NCBI GenBank assembly: GCA_964035545.1
Contig: OZ037766.1
Span: forward strand, 7,759,722 to 7,823,721
Source: Bugula neritina
Taxonomy: Eukaryota > Bryozoa > Gymnolaemata > Cheilostomatida > Bugulidae
DNA: 64,000 bases
Direction of reading: 5' to 3'
The translations under genes and the position numbers were made by a program. Shown here piece by piece: positions 12,601 to 23,184 of this stretch (the first letter of the stretch is position 1; the number at the start of each line of letters is the position of its first letter). The notes beneath the pieces were generated by a model, which ran no database searches, was not told where the DNA came from, and saw only the letters and a list, made by a program, of their open reading frames with translations.

Positions 12601-12899
12601 CTGTCATTGTCAAGCTTATTTTGTGACTGAGACTTCTTCGAGTTGCCAAACTTTTCATTTTTAATTTTTGTGTTTTTGTTGTTTTTATTCAGATCTGATT
12701 GAACACGAGAATGATCCTGTGGGTGGTCCGCCACATTCTTTTTTTTCTCGGACTTGCTCTTACTCTTAGTCTTAGAGCTAGCATCTTGAAGTTGATCTTC
12801 GCCTCTTTTTATTATTTCAAAAATGTCAATGCTATCATCATCTTCATCATCAAGTATAAGCTGGAACCTGTTTTTAGTTTCTACGCTATACCCTGACAT
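9640..12899 (-). CDS. SERBP1: SERBP1/HABP4-family mRNA- and ribosome-binding protein
   Basis: Five exons, 12899-12527, 11437-11374, 11260-11003, 10508-10280 and 9894-9640, keep phase throughout and give 392 aa, close to the vertebrate length. Family hallmarks in order: an N-terminal NRFQLILDDEDDD motif resembling the NRFDQLFDDE start of SERBP1; a long Lys/Gln/Asn-rich linker; an RG-rich block (RGGRGGSRGG); a KKEGFGSHNWG motif; the MTLDEWKA motif; a second RG-rich block (GRGRGRGRG); and a C-terminal FEFPSLGSK like the family's PDPEAFPAL end. Members bind mRNA 3' UTRs and occupy the mRNA channel of dormant 80S ribosomes, mostly in cytoplasm. I chose MSGYSVETK as the start because it matches the family N-terminus; an in-frame codon nine residues upstream (12926) is an alternative. 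Intron 2 requires a GC donor (11373-11372). Confidence 0.93.
11930..12370. repeat. Cryptically simple sequence island in SERBP1 intron 1
   Basis: Dense in TAGTATTAC, TTACTGTTACTG, CTATTAGTATTG and similar words, resembling the islands at 7930-8420 and 53650-55400. It fills part of the intron between SERBP1 exons 1 and 2. Confidence 0.4.
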
Positions 12900-15800
12900 A
12901 ATTTCAATCACTTTGTTGTCAAACAAGGGTGAAAAAAGCTTAAAGTATGTACACTACTTTTTAAAGCTTCGGTATTTCGAACCCTCCATTATTATCACCA
13001 TGACCATGAATGGTGGTTTTGATAAACGAATAAAACTAATAAACTTATTTTGTTATGTACAATATTTTTAATATGTAAAATATAAATTAAAATATTTCTG
13101 TTTGAAAATTTAATTCGATTTTTACATTAGTTTGTAATTTATTATTGTTGCTGAATTTTTCACTTTGACTAGACTATAGAGCTGAAAGTAGACAACTCCT
13201 GCTTTACTCAATTTGCATAGCTGTGTCGCAGTTTGTTTCAAGTCTCCAACAACGTAAAAAACCTGATGGAAAGAGTTTTAACAAGAGCTAAAGATTGTGC
13301 ATAAATATCAGCATGTTAGCAACATGATTTGAGCAGTTTTTATGAGCAGATGCTCTTCTAATGTATGCTCTTTCTGACATCTTGCCAGAATTCAAACCAA
13401 TGATATTTTGATAGTCTACAATTTACATACTATGTCATAATAGACCAGCACTCTAATCACTACTCTCTATGTAATGTTACAAGTGTTATTGTTTCACTTC
13501 AAAAATGCAATATCAGCATCAGCTGTATTCACAACCTATTATAATTATATTTTAATTGTTTTTACTACGTATGAGTTATGAGTTGGCCAAGAACATTGGA
13601 TAGTATATTTTATATATTCTATTCTTAGTCATTTGGCTATTATATAGAGTCTGCCTGCAGACTGATAGTTTGCACCAAGTTTAAATCTTTTTTGGATATT
13701 TAGATTCTAGTCAAACACTTAAAAAAGTTCATTGATTATAATTAGTAAGCAAAGTGTCAATTGCTATACTTTTATAAGAAAGCATGCTTTGGTACACAGT
13801 GAAGTAATGAGTACTATAGTATATAAATACTATTATAATTATAACTGCCAGCACCATTTATCAGAGTTATCTCTCCAAATTTTCATAGTTTCTAGGCCCA
13901 GCCATTTTTATCCTATAGCTGCATAGCACATAAATAAAAACAATTGCTATAAGCCTATAATGCTTTCTATGCACTATAAAAATATTATACAATTGACTAA
14001 TATAGCAAATTACCCATTAATCTCCATAAATTAAATTCACACAATTTTAAAGCATACTTACAGCTGCAAAGCTTTTTAAACAAACAAGAATGTAGACCTA
14101 TGTTACTGTAATGAAGAAGTCGGTTTATTTTCTTTAATAAGATATGGTTTAGAATTGTATTCCATTTGTAAAGCATTGTGAAAACTAGGAACTCTATAGC
14201 CCCCTAGAGAATTTAAACACTTGAACTGTTTAGGGACTGATGCTAGGACACTTTTTCAAATGTTGTTCAACTCATACAGTTGTGGTTCATTTGAGGATGT
14301 GCCAGAATAGCTGTACAATATTTGTCTTCTATCTGATCATTGTTACAGGCATCTGGTAATTGAATTTTAGAATGAATATTGAATTGTTAATTTAGGAGTT
14401 GTCTCCCTTAAACTGATACGGCAAAGGGTAGCTTACTAATACAAATGGTTTTATAATCAGCTCCGAGTTGGTGGTGAATGAGTGCATTACACTGTACATT
14501 GTCTGAGTTTTCAAAATAGTGCTTTTTATGCATTGTAGAACATGCATTTGCTATTTGATAAGATAAAATCCCTCTTAATGGCATTTGAGACAATAGATGT
14601 ATTTGTAAGAATATCAAAACTAACACTGATATGCTTCTATGTAACATGCAGTGCAATGTGTATTCACTCCTTTTTTTAATAATCTTTGTAATAGAAAAAT
14701 AGATAAGCTTGACTTTTGTTTGTAAAAATATAGGATGATTTAATCCTAAGTCCTATATAATATAGGATGCACACAGTTTAAACAGGGTTCCGTGTATATT
14801 ATTGTGATACACAGTAGTAACTCATGCAACGGCAGCGGTCAGCCGGTTAACAGCGCTGAGAGATATTGCTAATATTTACTCGGATAGATATCAACACACA
14901 TAGAATAATATTTACTCTGATTTATCATCATTACTCTCAATCATCTAGCTCATAAACTTTTAATTCCCTGAAACACTGTTACTAAAAAAGGAATTTACAT
15001 CAATATAATACATTGAAGCAACAGCCGATGGCTTCTGTAACAGGCTATCTAACTGGCTGTGCAGTTTGATATTCATCTCAATAGGTAGTATCTAACTGCA
15101 TAGTCATTTATGTAGGTGCAATAGTGAAAAATTTTTTAATAGCCTAAGTTTAATTTACTTTTCCAAATAGATTTTGGTTTGGGGGGCAGGTTGAAATAAC
15201 TTCTTTTGCTACATTTCTCATCTAGAACATAGGACTTTCTCAATTCCTCATTGCACCTATCTCACCGAGATGCAAAAAGCCAAACTAATAATCTGCTAGG
15301 GCTACTATTCTTTAGGGCTACTACATGCTCAAATTTACTGTATTTTCACCTCATTAACTTTTATTATGAAGGTATATAATATATAATCTCACAGTTAATA
15401 CTCTAATCAACATGCTATTACACCACGTGTGGACTCCATATTAGTGAGTCAAGTTCATTGTGTGTCATTAGAGTGACTAAGGCATATTTAACTGTCCTTG
15501 AATTTATTTCCTACTAGTTTATTTAGTATATGTTTATTGCTGACTAGTCACCCCAACATAAAGCTATTGTATAATTTAATAATGAGTGCTTACAAATAAT
15601 GATTATTGTCCTTAAGGCAATCAATAGAGCAGAGGTTAAGTCTGAGGCATGTTAGTACTATTGCAGCTCATTACCTGACTGGGAAGTTGTTTATAAGTGT
15701 TTGAGGATCACACAGTGCTTGCTGACACAGCTAAGGTTATACAAGGACAAGTTATATATCCGTAACTATGTAATGTTGAATAAGTAAGATGTTGATGTTG

Positions 15801-17700
15801 AACTATAGTGAGAGGCCGACAGTTGAGGTGTTACAGTGTTACTACTAGGAAATGTAAAAGGCAGAAAAAGGTTCTCATTGAACTGATAAGCAAAATATTA
15901 AACAATAATATTCTACTATCTGTAGCTGCAGTAACATTGCTATATAGAAGTGAACTCTGAAGTTTAAATCGACATAATACCAGCAGCTGACAAACTACAA
16001 GAGCTGAATAAGATAAATCTACTACTCATCGTGATAATGCATGCCTTCGAGCTGCAAGTCTTTTGATAGCATATCTACACATTGAACCAACTCCCAGCCA
16101 GAGGGTCATGTGTAGGGCATGGTGTTAACGAGTACACGCCACCAATGCCTGTCAACTATGTTGTTTATGCTGCATGTTGTAATTCCAGCTATACATAGCT
16201 GCAACAAATACATTTAATTGTTCTATTTAAGTAGCGTCGACTCTTATCTTGATGTTAATTCTGCTCTGCAAATAAAATAGTCAAGTGGGAACTTGTGCAT
16301 GATCTACTGTGAGCTATGGTGATCTGCTGTCAACTTGTATAAGATGTCAATATTGGACTGGGATAAGCTAGTACATACATTGTGTTCTGTATTTAATATG
16401 ATACATAATTACAGAACATGAACCCTTCTGTAGATGTAGAAGATCTACAACCATGTTGATGTACACATAATATACTGGCATAAATATTTTTGAAAACTTT
16501 AGTTTCAACTGCACTTATAATTACTGCCACTTATATAATATTATTAGGTTTGGAATGCAGCTAATACATAATACAAATAAAGAAAACCATTTATTTTTTA
16601 GCAACAGTGTGCATGAAGATAAGAAGGTGCCAAGCTTGCATGTATTTTATCTATGCAAATACATCTGTGGATTCCCTGTACAAGAAAGTTGTTATTTTAC
16701 CTGAATTTACACAAAGTACTAGTTAGAGATAAACATTGGTTGCCACTTTGTTCATGCCACCAGTTTTGAATATGGCGCAACTGATAAATAATAAACAAGA
16801 TGTCCTCTTCATAATGTACTACAGCAAAAACTTGCAACATATCTACTGTATATAGAGCCTTTACAAGTTATATTAATGGGATATGCCAAGTTTACGATAC
16901 ATCATAATATTTCTCAACATTTGTTTTTGTTTGTGTTTCAACTCGTTTGGCTGTTTGCCAAAAGATCTTCTTTTATATTTTTAGCCATGAAGTTATCTAT
17001 AAACAAACTGTAATAAATGACTGTTTGTGGTAAGTAGCTGAAATTCAAATTGTCACAAATTGCCAAGGAAACATGTGCGTTGCCACTGTAGGGTATTTAA
17101 AGCTGGAAAATATTCCGATATAATGTTGGATGAGATTTCTAACTTCCTTTTATCTCATCTGCAAAAAGATTGCTATATTAGACTTGTCTTATTGCAGCAA
17201 CTTACTAAAGATTATCTTTTAAACAGCATATACTCCCATCTGCTACTTTGATATGCCCTATTACATAATCATTGCTTATAATAGAGGGAAAAGACCAACG
17301 GTTATAGAGGCATAAAAGGAATTAAGCTTTATTATAGAAATACGATTTATGGTGCAGTAGAAATTTTACAAGAAGCTTATTATAAAAATTGGAATTAAAA
17401 CAGATAATTTTAGAATTTTTTAAAGATAAACTGGCTTTGAATTGGAAGTTCCTTAGCATGTGTAATAGAAACTGTATCAGAGTTTATATCATATTGATGT
17501 AACACATGATTATTATAATATTGCTTTCACTTTTAGCTTCAGAGCTCAGTGTAAATCCTATTGGCTATTAAAAACAATAACAGCTAGCAGCATGTTATCT
17601 GGTGTCGTATTCCAATCAATAGCAGTTAACAATAGTTGTTGACTTGGAATTTTGAGGTGTAATTAAGTGTAGCATAGGTCAAGTCAAGGATAGCTTAGAA
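12900..17700. other. Gene-poor interval
   Basis: About 4.8 kb of AT-rich sequence between SERBP1 and the first BH3-like gene. It should include the SERBP1 promoter near 12900-13250. I see no spliced gene, RNA gene or clear mobile element; open frames here are short and low in complexity. Confidence 0.5.
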
Positions 17701-17703
17701 CTG

Positions 17704-17712
17704 TATATATAG
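17704..17712 (+). promoter_or_regulatory. TATA box of the first BH3-like gene
   Basis: TATATATAG lies 79-87 bases upstream of the ATG at 17791. That leaves a 5' UTR of roughly 55 bases if transcription starts about 30 bases downstream. Confidence 0.5.
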
Positions 17713-17790
17713 CAGAGATTCAGTTTTGAAACTGCACATTTTGAAACTACACCTTGAACCGAGCGATAATAATCACGCTTTGCTGCAAAT

Positions 17791-18066
17791 ATGGGGAACA
17801 ATACGGAGCTAGTGGGTGGCTTACATGCATCAAGACCAGCGCATTTATTGGTGAAAGCTGAAAATAGCCCACACGAAAATCAGGAAATAAACTCACCAAA
17901 CCTGAACCAGGTGCACCTGGAAATAGCCTTAAAACTCAGAGATATTGGTGATGACATGGATACTAGAGCTACTCAGTCAACCCAACAGCATACGAACAGA
18001 CATGTTGGAACAGCAGCAGTAGTAATTGCTGCCAGCATAATAGTAGCAGTCAGCAGTCTAAAGTAG
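17791..18066 (+). CDS. Candidate BH3-only protein with C-terminal membrane anchor
   Basis: An uninterrupted 91-codon gene. Residues 45-57, IALKLRDIGDDMD, fit the BH3 consensus (hydrophobic, 3x, Leu, 2x, hydrophobic, Gly-Asp, x, hydrophobic) with the key Leu49, Gly53 and Asp54 all present. Residues 73-90 (GTAAVVIAASIIVAVSSL) form a single hydrophobic segment ending in Lys, as expected of a tail anchor in the mitochondrial or ER membrane. The N-terminal 40 residues look disordered. No BH1 or BH2 is visible and the length suits BH3-only proteins. Such proteins trigger apoptosis by binding the groove of BCL-2-like or BAX/BAK-like partners; that role here is inference. A TATA box precedes it, and a GTGAGT donor 26 bases after the stop suggests an intron in the 3' UTR (about 18092-18263). 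Chance resemblance of one short motif cannot be excluded. Confidence 0.6.
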   Translation: MGNNTELVGGLHASRPAHLLVKAENSPHENQEINSPNLNQVHLEIALKLRDIGDDMDTRATQSTQQHTNRHVGTAAVVIAASIIVAVSSLK

Positions 18067-18091
18067 AACTAACATTAAACAGCAGATGGTG

Positions 18092-18263
18092 GTGAGTTTG
18101 ATCTTTCTGCTTTGTAAATTTGTAAATTATTCATTAGTCTAAAGTCTAGACTCTAGTTTTACTTATCCACACATTGTATAGATGTATGAATGGGCAGATA
18201 TTAATGGCATATAATATTTTGCTTGCTTCAATACAGCAAATAACTCTCTAATTATCATTCTAG
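18092..18263 (+). other. Probable 3' UTR intron of the first BH3-like gene
   Basis: A GTGAGT donor at 18092 and a pyrimidine-containing acceptor ending ATTCTAG at 18263 enclose 172 bases. The stop codon is only 25 bases before the junction, so nonsense-mediated decay would not be expected. Confidence 0.35.
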
Positions 18264-19295
18264 TGCCCTTCATGGAAGAAACAGCTGCAGCTTCTTCAAG
18301 CTTCACCAGACAGATGCATGCTGAAGATGAAATTTATAATTACTGAAAATGTTAAGCTTTATCAGCGAGAGCAACGTCTGCGCTACAGCGTCTAGACTCA
18401 GTAAAATATAGCAACAGCTTTGCGACAAAATATAAATAGTATTAGAAAAATATCTTGTATCAACCAATTACAGAAGCTGTGTGGTGTTTTTCTATGCATA
18501 GAAATCGAGTCCAAGCACCCAGAGTCTAAGCATATAGCTATAGCTAGACATTGTACATAATATATTGAAAGTAGTATCTATAGTTTAATTTTAATTGCTG
18601 TATGATAACCGTTTGCTTCCAGCTTTATTAGTATTTTTTTTTCATAATATTATATGTAGCCTAAATAACTAATACGGATTGTTGGTATCTATTGCCCATT
18701 ATGATATATTGTGTGTGCAGCTCTCTCTATTAATTTCTAGTCATTACAATTTTGTACTTTTTGTATTTCCCCCAGGTGCAGTTTTACCAAATACTTTTTA
18801 AGAAGGTAGATTTTGAAATACTACCTTTAACACTCTATGAATTAGTATTACACTTATTTGCTCAGGAATGTATACTTAATTTTATTGAAAATTCCAAAAT
18901 GTTGGTGTTCAATTACGTAATATGTATTTAATTTTCAATAAATACAAATTTATAACTGACTTCAACCAAAATTAATTGCAATTTAATATAATAGACAGTC
19001 TTATAATAACTCTCATAATAATAATTTGACTACGTTGTTCACAGATTATACCAGTAATTATTCATAATAATATACTAAGTAGCAGGTGTGATCTAGACTG
19101 CTGCAACGTTTTATATTGAGTACATTGAGTAGACCCTCTGGTTTAGAGTAAAGTTGTGTTTATACCTTTGCCGAAAAAACTTCCGAGTTTCAGTTAAATT
19201 ACCCCTTTCTAGTTTGAATTTCTGACTGAAAGTCGCGATGGTATTAATGCAACTTTCCATAAGTTGGATTCTTGTGGACTATTAGTAATATTGAG
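18264..19295 (+). other. Likely 3' UTR, then intergenic sequence
   Basis: No coding potential. An AATAAA at about 18937-18942 is a possible polyadenylation signal for the BH3-like gene. Confidence 0.3.
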
Positions 19296-19300
19296 CTGAT

Positions 19301-19915
19301 TGTCACAAAACTGTTGGTAGCAGTGTGACGAGTTCGAAAAGTCTGGTAGTCAGAAGTGTATAGACAAGTAGTATACAGCTTGCTAATCCAGTTGTGAATA
19401 AATAGAGTTGTGGATATAAGTATACTTTATTTCTCTAGTAAGATATGCACAGATGAATGTATTAAAATGAACTCCAAGAATGAACTCATAAAAAGGAACT
19501 GCGAGAATGAACTTATAAAAAGGAACTGCGAGAATGAACTTATAAAAAGGAACTGCGAGAATGAACTGAACTGTAAACACAACTGCCTCAGTATTTATAG
19601 TAAACAAAACACTCTAGAATATTCTCAAGCATTCCAGTATAGAAGATTCTAGTAGAAAACCTTCCCCACATGCCAATACTATTTATAGAAAATCAAAACA
19701 AAACAAAACATTGGAATTTCCATGGTTATTTCGCAATTATTGCGCAACACCTTGTTTACATTGCTGGGCAGTAGTTAACATGACTAATGAAAACAATAAC
19801 AATGAACAATGACCCATCTCTTTGATCAGTCTAGAATATTTATGAACATTCCTGTATAATCATTAGGAAAAACCTGGTAGGTCTATAGATATATGTACAC
19901 TCAGAATTTGTGACA
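19301..19915 (-). repeat. Left LTR (3' LTR of the element)
   Basis: 615 bp with terminal TGTCAC/GTGACA inverted ends. In element orientation it has a TATA box (CTATAAATAGT, 19678-19688) followed by an AATAAA polyadenylation signal (19427-19432), consistent with U3-R-U5 order. It also holds a short tandem repeat at about 19477-19565. Confidence 0.95.
19477..19565. repeat. Tandem repeat inside the LTR, unit about 26 bp
   Basis: Three near-perfect units of ATGAACTTATAAAAAGGAAC plus CTGCGAGA; the first differs by one base (CTCATAAAA). The same array occurs in the right LTR at about 23361-23449. Each unit carries TATAAAAA on the plus strand, opposite to the element's own transcription. Confidence 0.85.
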
Positions 19916-19930
19916 ACCCCCCATTCTAAG
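19916..19930 (-). other. Polypurine tract of the retrotransposon
   Basis: On the minus strand CTTAGAATGGGGGGT lies immediately before the 3' LTR, the position of the plus-strand DNA primer. Confidence 0.75.
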
Positions 19931-19961
19931 AGAAATTATCTTGATCATTTCTCCTAACTAC

Positions 19962-20095
19962 TTAAAATTCTGAGTCAATTCGGCTTAGATAATCAGCTCC
20001 AACATTGTCCTTTCCTTTGATTGACTCCACCTTGATTCTGAAGTTTTGTGAATACATATCCCATCTCATCACTCTGTTGTTTCTTATTGTACAGA
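19962..20095 (-). pseudogene. Remnant of the RNase H C-terminal end of pol
   Basis: In the frame shifted relative to the main ORF, the sequence NNRVMRWDMYSQNFRI followed by VESIKGKDNVGADYLSR matches the conserved end of gypsy-type RNase H (RVxRW...I.Y.KG..N..ADxLSR), then stops at 19962-19964. Everything upstream of it in RNase H and all of RT is absent. The breakpoint lies at about 20085-20110. Confidence 0.85.
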
Positions 20096-23088
20096 TCCAA
20101 CAAATCATCTTCGCCTTCTCTTTCCTTATCGTAATCAATAATTCCAGCACCAGCAGCATCTAGAGTCATCACAGCTCCAACAGTCATAGAGTCGGTAGGC
20201 GTCTCCCGCTCAAAGTATTTCTTCAGCATGTTGGCATGGTATGTTCTCCTCTTGCCTCTAATGTTGATAATGTAGTCATTCAGTCTGACTTTCTCCTCAA
20301 TATTGAATGGTCCTTGCCAATGCATCAGCAATTTATTTCCATTTGTAGGTAGAAGAATGAGCACTTTGTCACCAGGTTTGAAGTCTCTCTGCTTAGCTTT
20401 CTTATCAAAATAGTGTTTGTATCTTTTTTGACTGTCTTTTAGCGAAGCTAGTGCCATTTCCATCATGTCATCTAAACGCTCTCTCAATTCAAAAACATGT
20501 TGATAGCAGGTCTTGACTTCATCGGCAGTGTCTTCTTTTGTCCAAAGTTGTCGCAAGATGTACATTGGTCCACGCACAGTTCTTCCATAGAGTAACTCGA
20601 ATGGGGCGAAGCCTGTTGATTCCTGTGGGACTTCTCTATATGCAAATAGAGCCGCATTGATGAATCGATGCCACTGTCTTGGCTCTTTAGCACACAACTT
20701 TTTTAACATACTCTTGAGGGTTCCGTTGAACTTTTCCACAAGTCCATTGGCCATTGCATGGTATGGTGAGGTAGGAAGTTGTCGCATGTCAAGTAATCTG
20801 GTAAACTCTTTCATGTAGTCCGAGATGAATTGAGTTCCTTGGTCGCTTATCACCTCCTCTGGTATCCCAACACGACTGTACATGTCAAGCAGCGCTTCAG
20901 CTACAGTAGCTGAGTCAATGTTCTTCAATGGTGTAGCTTCAGGATATCTTGTAGCATAGTCAACTAAAGTTAGGATGTAGCGGTGTCCTTTCTCACTTGG
21001 AGGGTTAATTGGTCCGATTAGGTCTATTGCACATCTCTTGAATGGGGTGTCAATTAGTGGAGTTTCCTGTACTGGAACTTTCATGACTGAGCCTTTTTTC
21101 ACCGTCTTCTGGCAAATGTCACATGACTGACAGAAACGTACGACATCTCCGTTTAGTCCTGGCCAGAAGAAGTTGGAAAGCACTCTATCAGTGGTTTTCT
21201 TTACTCCTAGGTGTCCGCTCATTATGCAGTCATGAGCTTTCTGTAGAACTTCCTTCCTCAGTGAACTGGGTACCATGAGTTGTTTAACAGGTTTTACACT
21301 GACAGACTTCGAGTCGGTGTACTCACGGTACAGAATCTTGTTTCTCACCACAAACCTAGTGGTGCATCCCTTTTTCTCCTTCACTTCTTTTGCATCGAAG
21401 AAACGTTCCAATGTGGGGTCATCCCTCTGCAGTCTGGCTATCTCATCTTTCCCTATACTTAATGGGTTAGCATTTGAATCAATCATCAGTGGTTTGTCTC
21501 CTGACTTCTCCTTGACAGCTTGAGCTCTTGTGGTTACGGCGCAGTCCTTCCAGTTTTCTAGCGGTTGGTCAGCTGATCTCGCTCCATCCACATTCCCAAT
21601 AAGCAGGTCACAAATCGTCTTGTCCATTACTGCAGCTTTGACGACACCATTGTAAAATGGTGAGCGCACTGAGATAAGTGCCCACTGAGCCTCTCTAACA
21701 CTTGCATCAGCCATATTCAGATAAACTGATTCTCCAGTTAAGTGTTGAGGTTGCACATACTTTGCATTGACTACAATGCAACCACAGCCGGTGTCGCGCA
21801 TTACAGTAGCTCGTTGGCCATTAACTTCCGCATCAAATATTGCTGTGCCCCCATCTTTGAATTTAGGTCCATTCTTGCAGACAGCAGTGTTGACAAACTT
21901 TTTACCATTAACTGTGATTTCCGTAGGTTCTTCCACTTTAGATGAAATTCCTGGATCTGTGACCACAGTCTTATTCTGAGTAGTCGCTATTGCAGCAGCA
22001 GCATGCACTGCCCTTCCACCATACTTTCTGCAATCTGAAGTATTGTGGTTGTTCATCTTGCAATGTGAACAGTACTTCTTCCCCCGCCGTGGGCAGTTAC
22101 GAGCAATGTGTGACTTATCTTTGCAAATAAAGCATGCCCCATTGCTTTTACTTCCTTGTTCAGCATGCATGCTACCGGCAGGTGTGTTTCCCATCCTTTT
22201 TGTATTAGTTTTCTTTGTCTTTGCTAGTTTCCTTCCACGGGCATGCAAGAACAGTGACGCTGCATCACACATATCCTCACTGCTGTTGTAGGAACTTTGC
22301 TTTAAATGCACAGCTAGGTCGTCTGGGCATGATGATATAAATTGTTCAATCGCCACCAGTTTGGCTATGTCCATGCCCCCTGAAAGCTCCACCCACTTGT
22401 GCACATAACTTTCTATCCTAGTGAACAGTTGGGCAGGAGTTTCATCCTCGTAAGCTTCTGCCTCTCTGAGCTTTTTTCTGTAGCCCTCTTGAGTCAAGTT
22501 AAAGCGCTCCAACAAGGCTTCTTTGACTTTTTTATAATCTCTACGATCGGTAGGTGACAACCGGATGTAAGCTTCTGTTGCTGTACCCCTTAGGTACTGA
22601 CTGAGATGGTAGGGCCAATCTCCCTTGTCCCAGTTACATCCTTCGGCAACCCACTCGAACCGCTCTAAATAGCTATCCATTTCGTCCACCTTCTCATCAA
22701 AGAATGGTATTTTTGGTTTTGGTTTGTTAGCTATTTCTAACCTGGTGCTCTCAAGTCTTGAGTGCTCCAAACTTGTGTTTGCTTTCAGCTTTTCCATATC
22801 TAATTCATGTCGTTGTCTTCTCTCTTCTGCCTCCTGGTCAGCTTTTATCTTCATTTCCATTAAGGCTTTCTCATTTTCTTGCTTGATCCTTTCCGCCTCA
22901 CGCTCTAATCTACGCTCCTCTCGGTCCTTTTCTTTTTCCTCTCGGTCTTTTTCTTTTTCCTCTCGTGCCTTTTCTTTTTCCTCTTGTGCAGCAACAATGG
23001 GTAGGTTCTTTTCAACAAAAGCTACGAGCTTGTCCTCCACCAGTCCAAGATCTTTACCCATCTGTGTCACTCTCTCCAACAACGCCAT
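19993..23088 (-). CDS. Retrotransposon Gag-protease-integrase polyprotein (truncated, frameshifted end)
   Basis: 1031 codons. Residues 35-100 are a charged coiled coil with KEKDREE repeats. About 125-290 is a capsid-like region reminiscent of SCAN domains and their Gmr1 gag relatives. Zinc-knuckle cysteines occupy about 319-353 (CFICKDKSHIARNC and a second CxxC). The aspartic protease motif DTG is at 432-434. The integrase zinc-binding part has H619, H626, C656 and C659; the catalytic triad is D689, D749 and E785, followed by a C-terminal chromodomain-free region with GPFxI. The normal continuation into RT is missing: after about residue 1000 the frame runs across a deletion breakpoint and ends with about 30 unrelated residues. 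The integrase looks intact. Gag and integrase proteins could still be made. Confidence 0.9.
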   Translation of the reverse strand: MALLERVTQMGKDLGLVEDKLVAFVEKNLPIVAAQEEKEKAREEKEKDREEKEKDREERRLEREAERIKQENEKALMEMKIKADQEAEERRQRHELDMEKLKANTSLEHSRLESTRLEIANKPKPKIPFFDEKVDEMDSYLERFEWVAEGCNWDKGDWPYHLSQYLRGTATEAYIRLSPTDRRDYKKVKEALLERFNLTQEGYRKKLREAEAYEDETPAQLFTRIESYVHKWVELSGGMDIAKLVAIEQFISSCPDDLAVHLKQSSYNSSEDMCDAASLFLHARGRKLAKTKKTNTKRMGNTPAGSMHAEQGSKSNGACFICKDKSHIARNCPRRGKKYCSHCKMNNHNTSDCRKYGGRAVHAAAAIATTQNKTVVTDPGISSKVEEPTEITVNGKKFVNTAVCKNGPKFKDGGTAIFDAEVNGQRATVMRDTGCGCIVVNAKYVQPQHLTGESVYLNMADASVREAQWALISVRSPFYNGVVKAAVMDKTICDLLIGNVDGARSADQPLENWKDCAVTTRAQAVKEKSGDKPLMIDSNANPLSIGKDEIARLQRDDPTLERFFDAKEVKEKKGCTTRFVVRNKILYREYTDSKSVSVKPVKQLMVPSSLRKEVLQKAHDCIMSGHLGVKKTTDRVLSNFFWPGLNGDVVRFCQSCDICQKTVKKGSVMKVPVQETPLIDTPFKRCAIDLIGPINPPSEKGHRYILTLVDYATRYPEATPLKNIDSATVAEALLDMYSRVGIPEEVISDQGTQFISDYMKEFTRLLDMRQLPTSPYHAMANGLVEKFNGTLKSMLKKLCAKEPRQWHRFINAALFAYREVPQESTGFAPFELLYGRTVRGPMYILRQLWTKEDTADEVKTCYQHVFELRERLDDMMEMALASLKDSQKRYKHYFDKKAKQRDFKPGDKVLILLPTNGNKLLMHWQGPFNIEEKVRLNDYIINIRGKRRTYHANMLKKYFERETPTDSMTVGAVMTLDAAGAGIIDYDKEREGEDDLLDLYNKKQQSDEMGYVFTKLQNQGGVNQRKGQCWS

Positions 23089-23164
23089 AATGTCTCAACA
23101 ACTGTTAATTAATCCTGTGTATACTCACGTTGTAACTAATAACTTCCCTGTGTGCGACTGAGAC

Positions 23165-23182
23165 TTCCCGGAGCAGCCCCCA
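23165..23182 (-). other. Primer binding site of the retrotransposon
   Basis: On the minus strand TGGGGGCTGCTCCGGGAA begins two bases after the 5' LTR. It is complementary to a tRNA 3' end (CCCGGAGCAGCCCCCA). Which tRNA cannot be decided without the host tRNA set. Confidence 0.75.
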
Positions 23183-23184
23183 AT

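Noticed and set aside
19383-19652. Open frames on both strands inside each LTR
   Set aside because: They come from the tandem repeat in the LTR and occur identically in both LTRs; no sign of a protein gene.
22724-23161. 145-codon plus-strand frame rich in Ser and Phe
   Set aside because: Antisense shadow of the coiled-coil region of the retrotransposon Gag.
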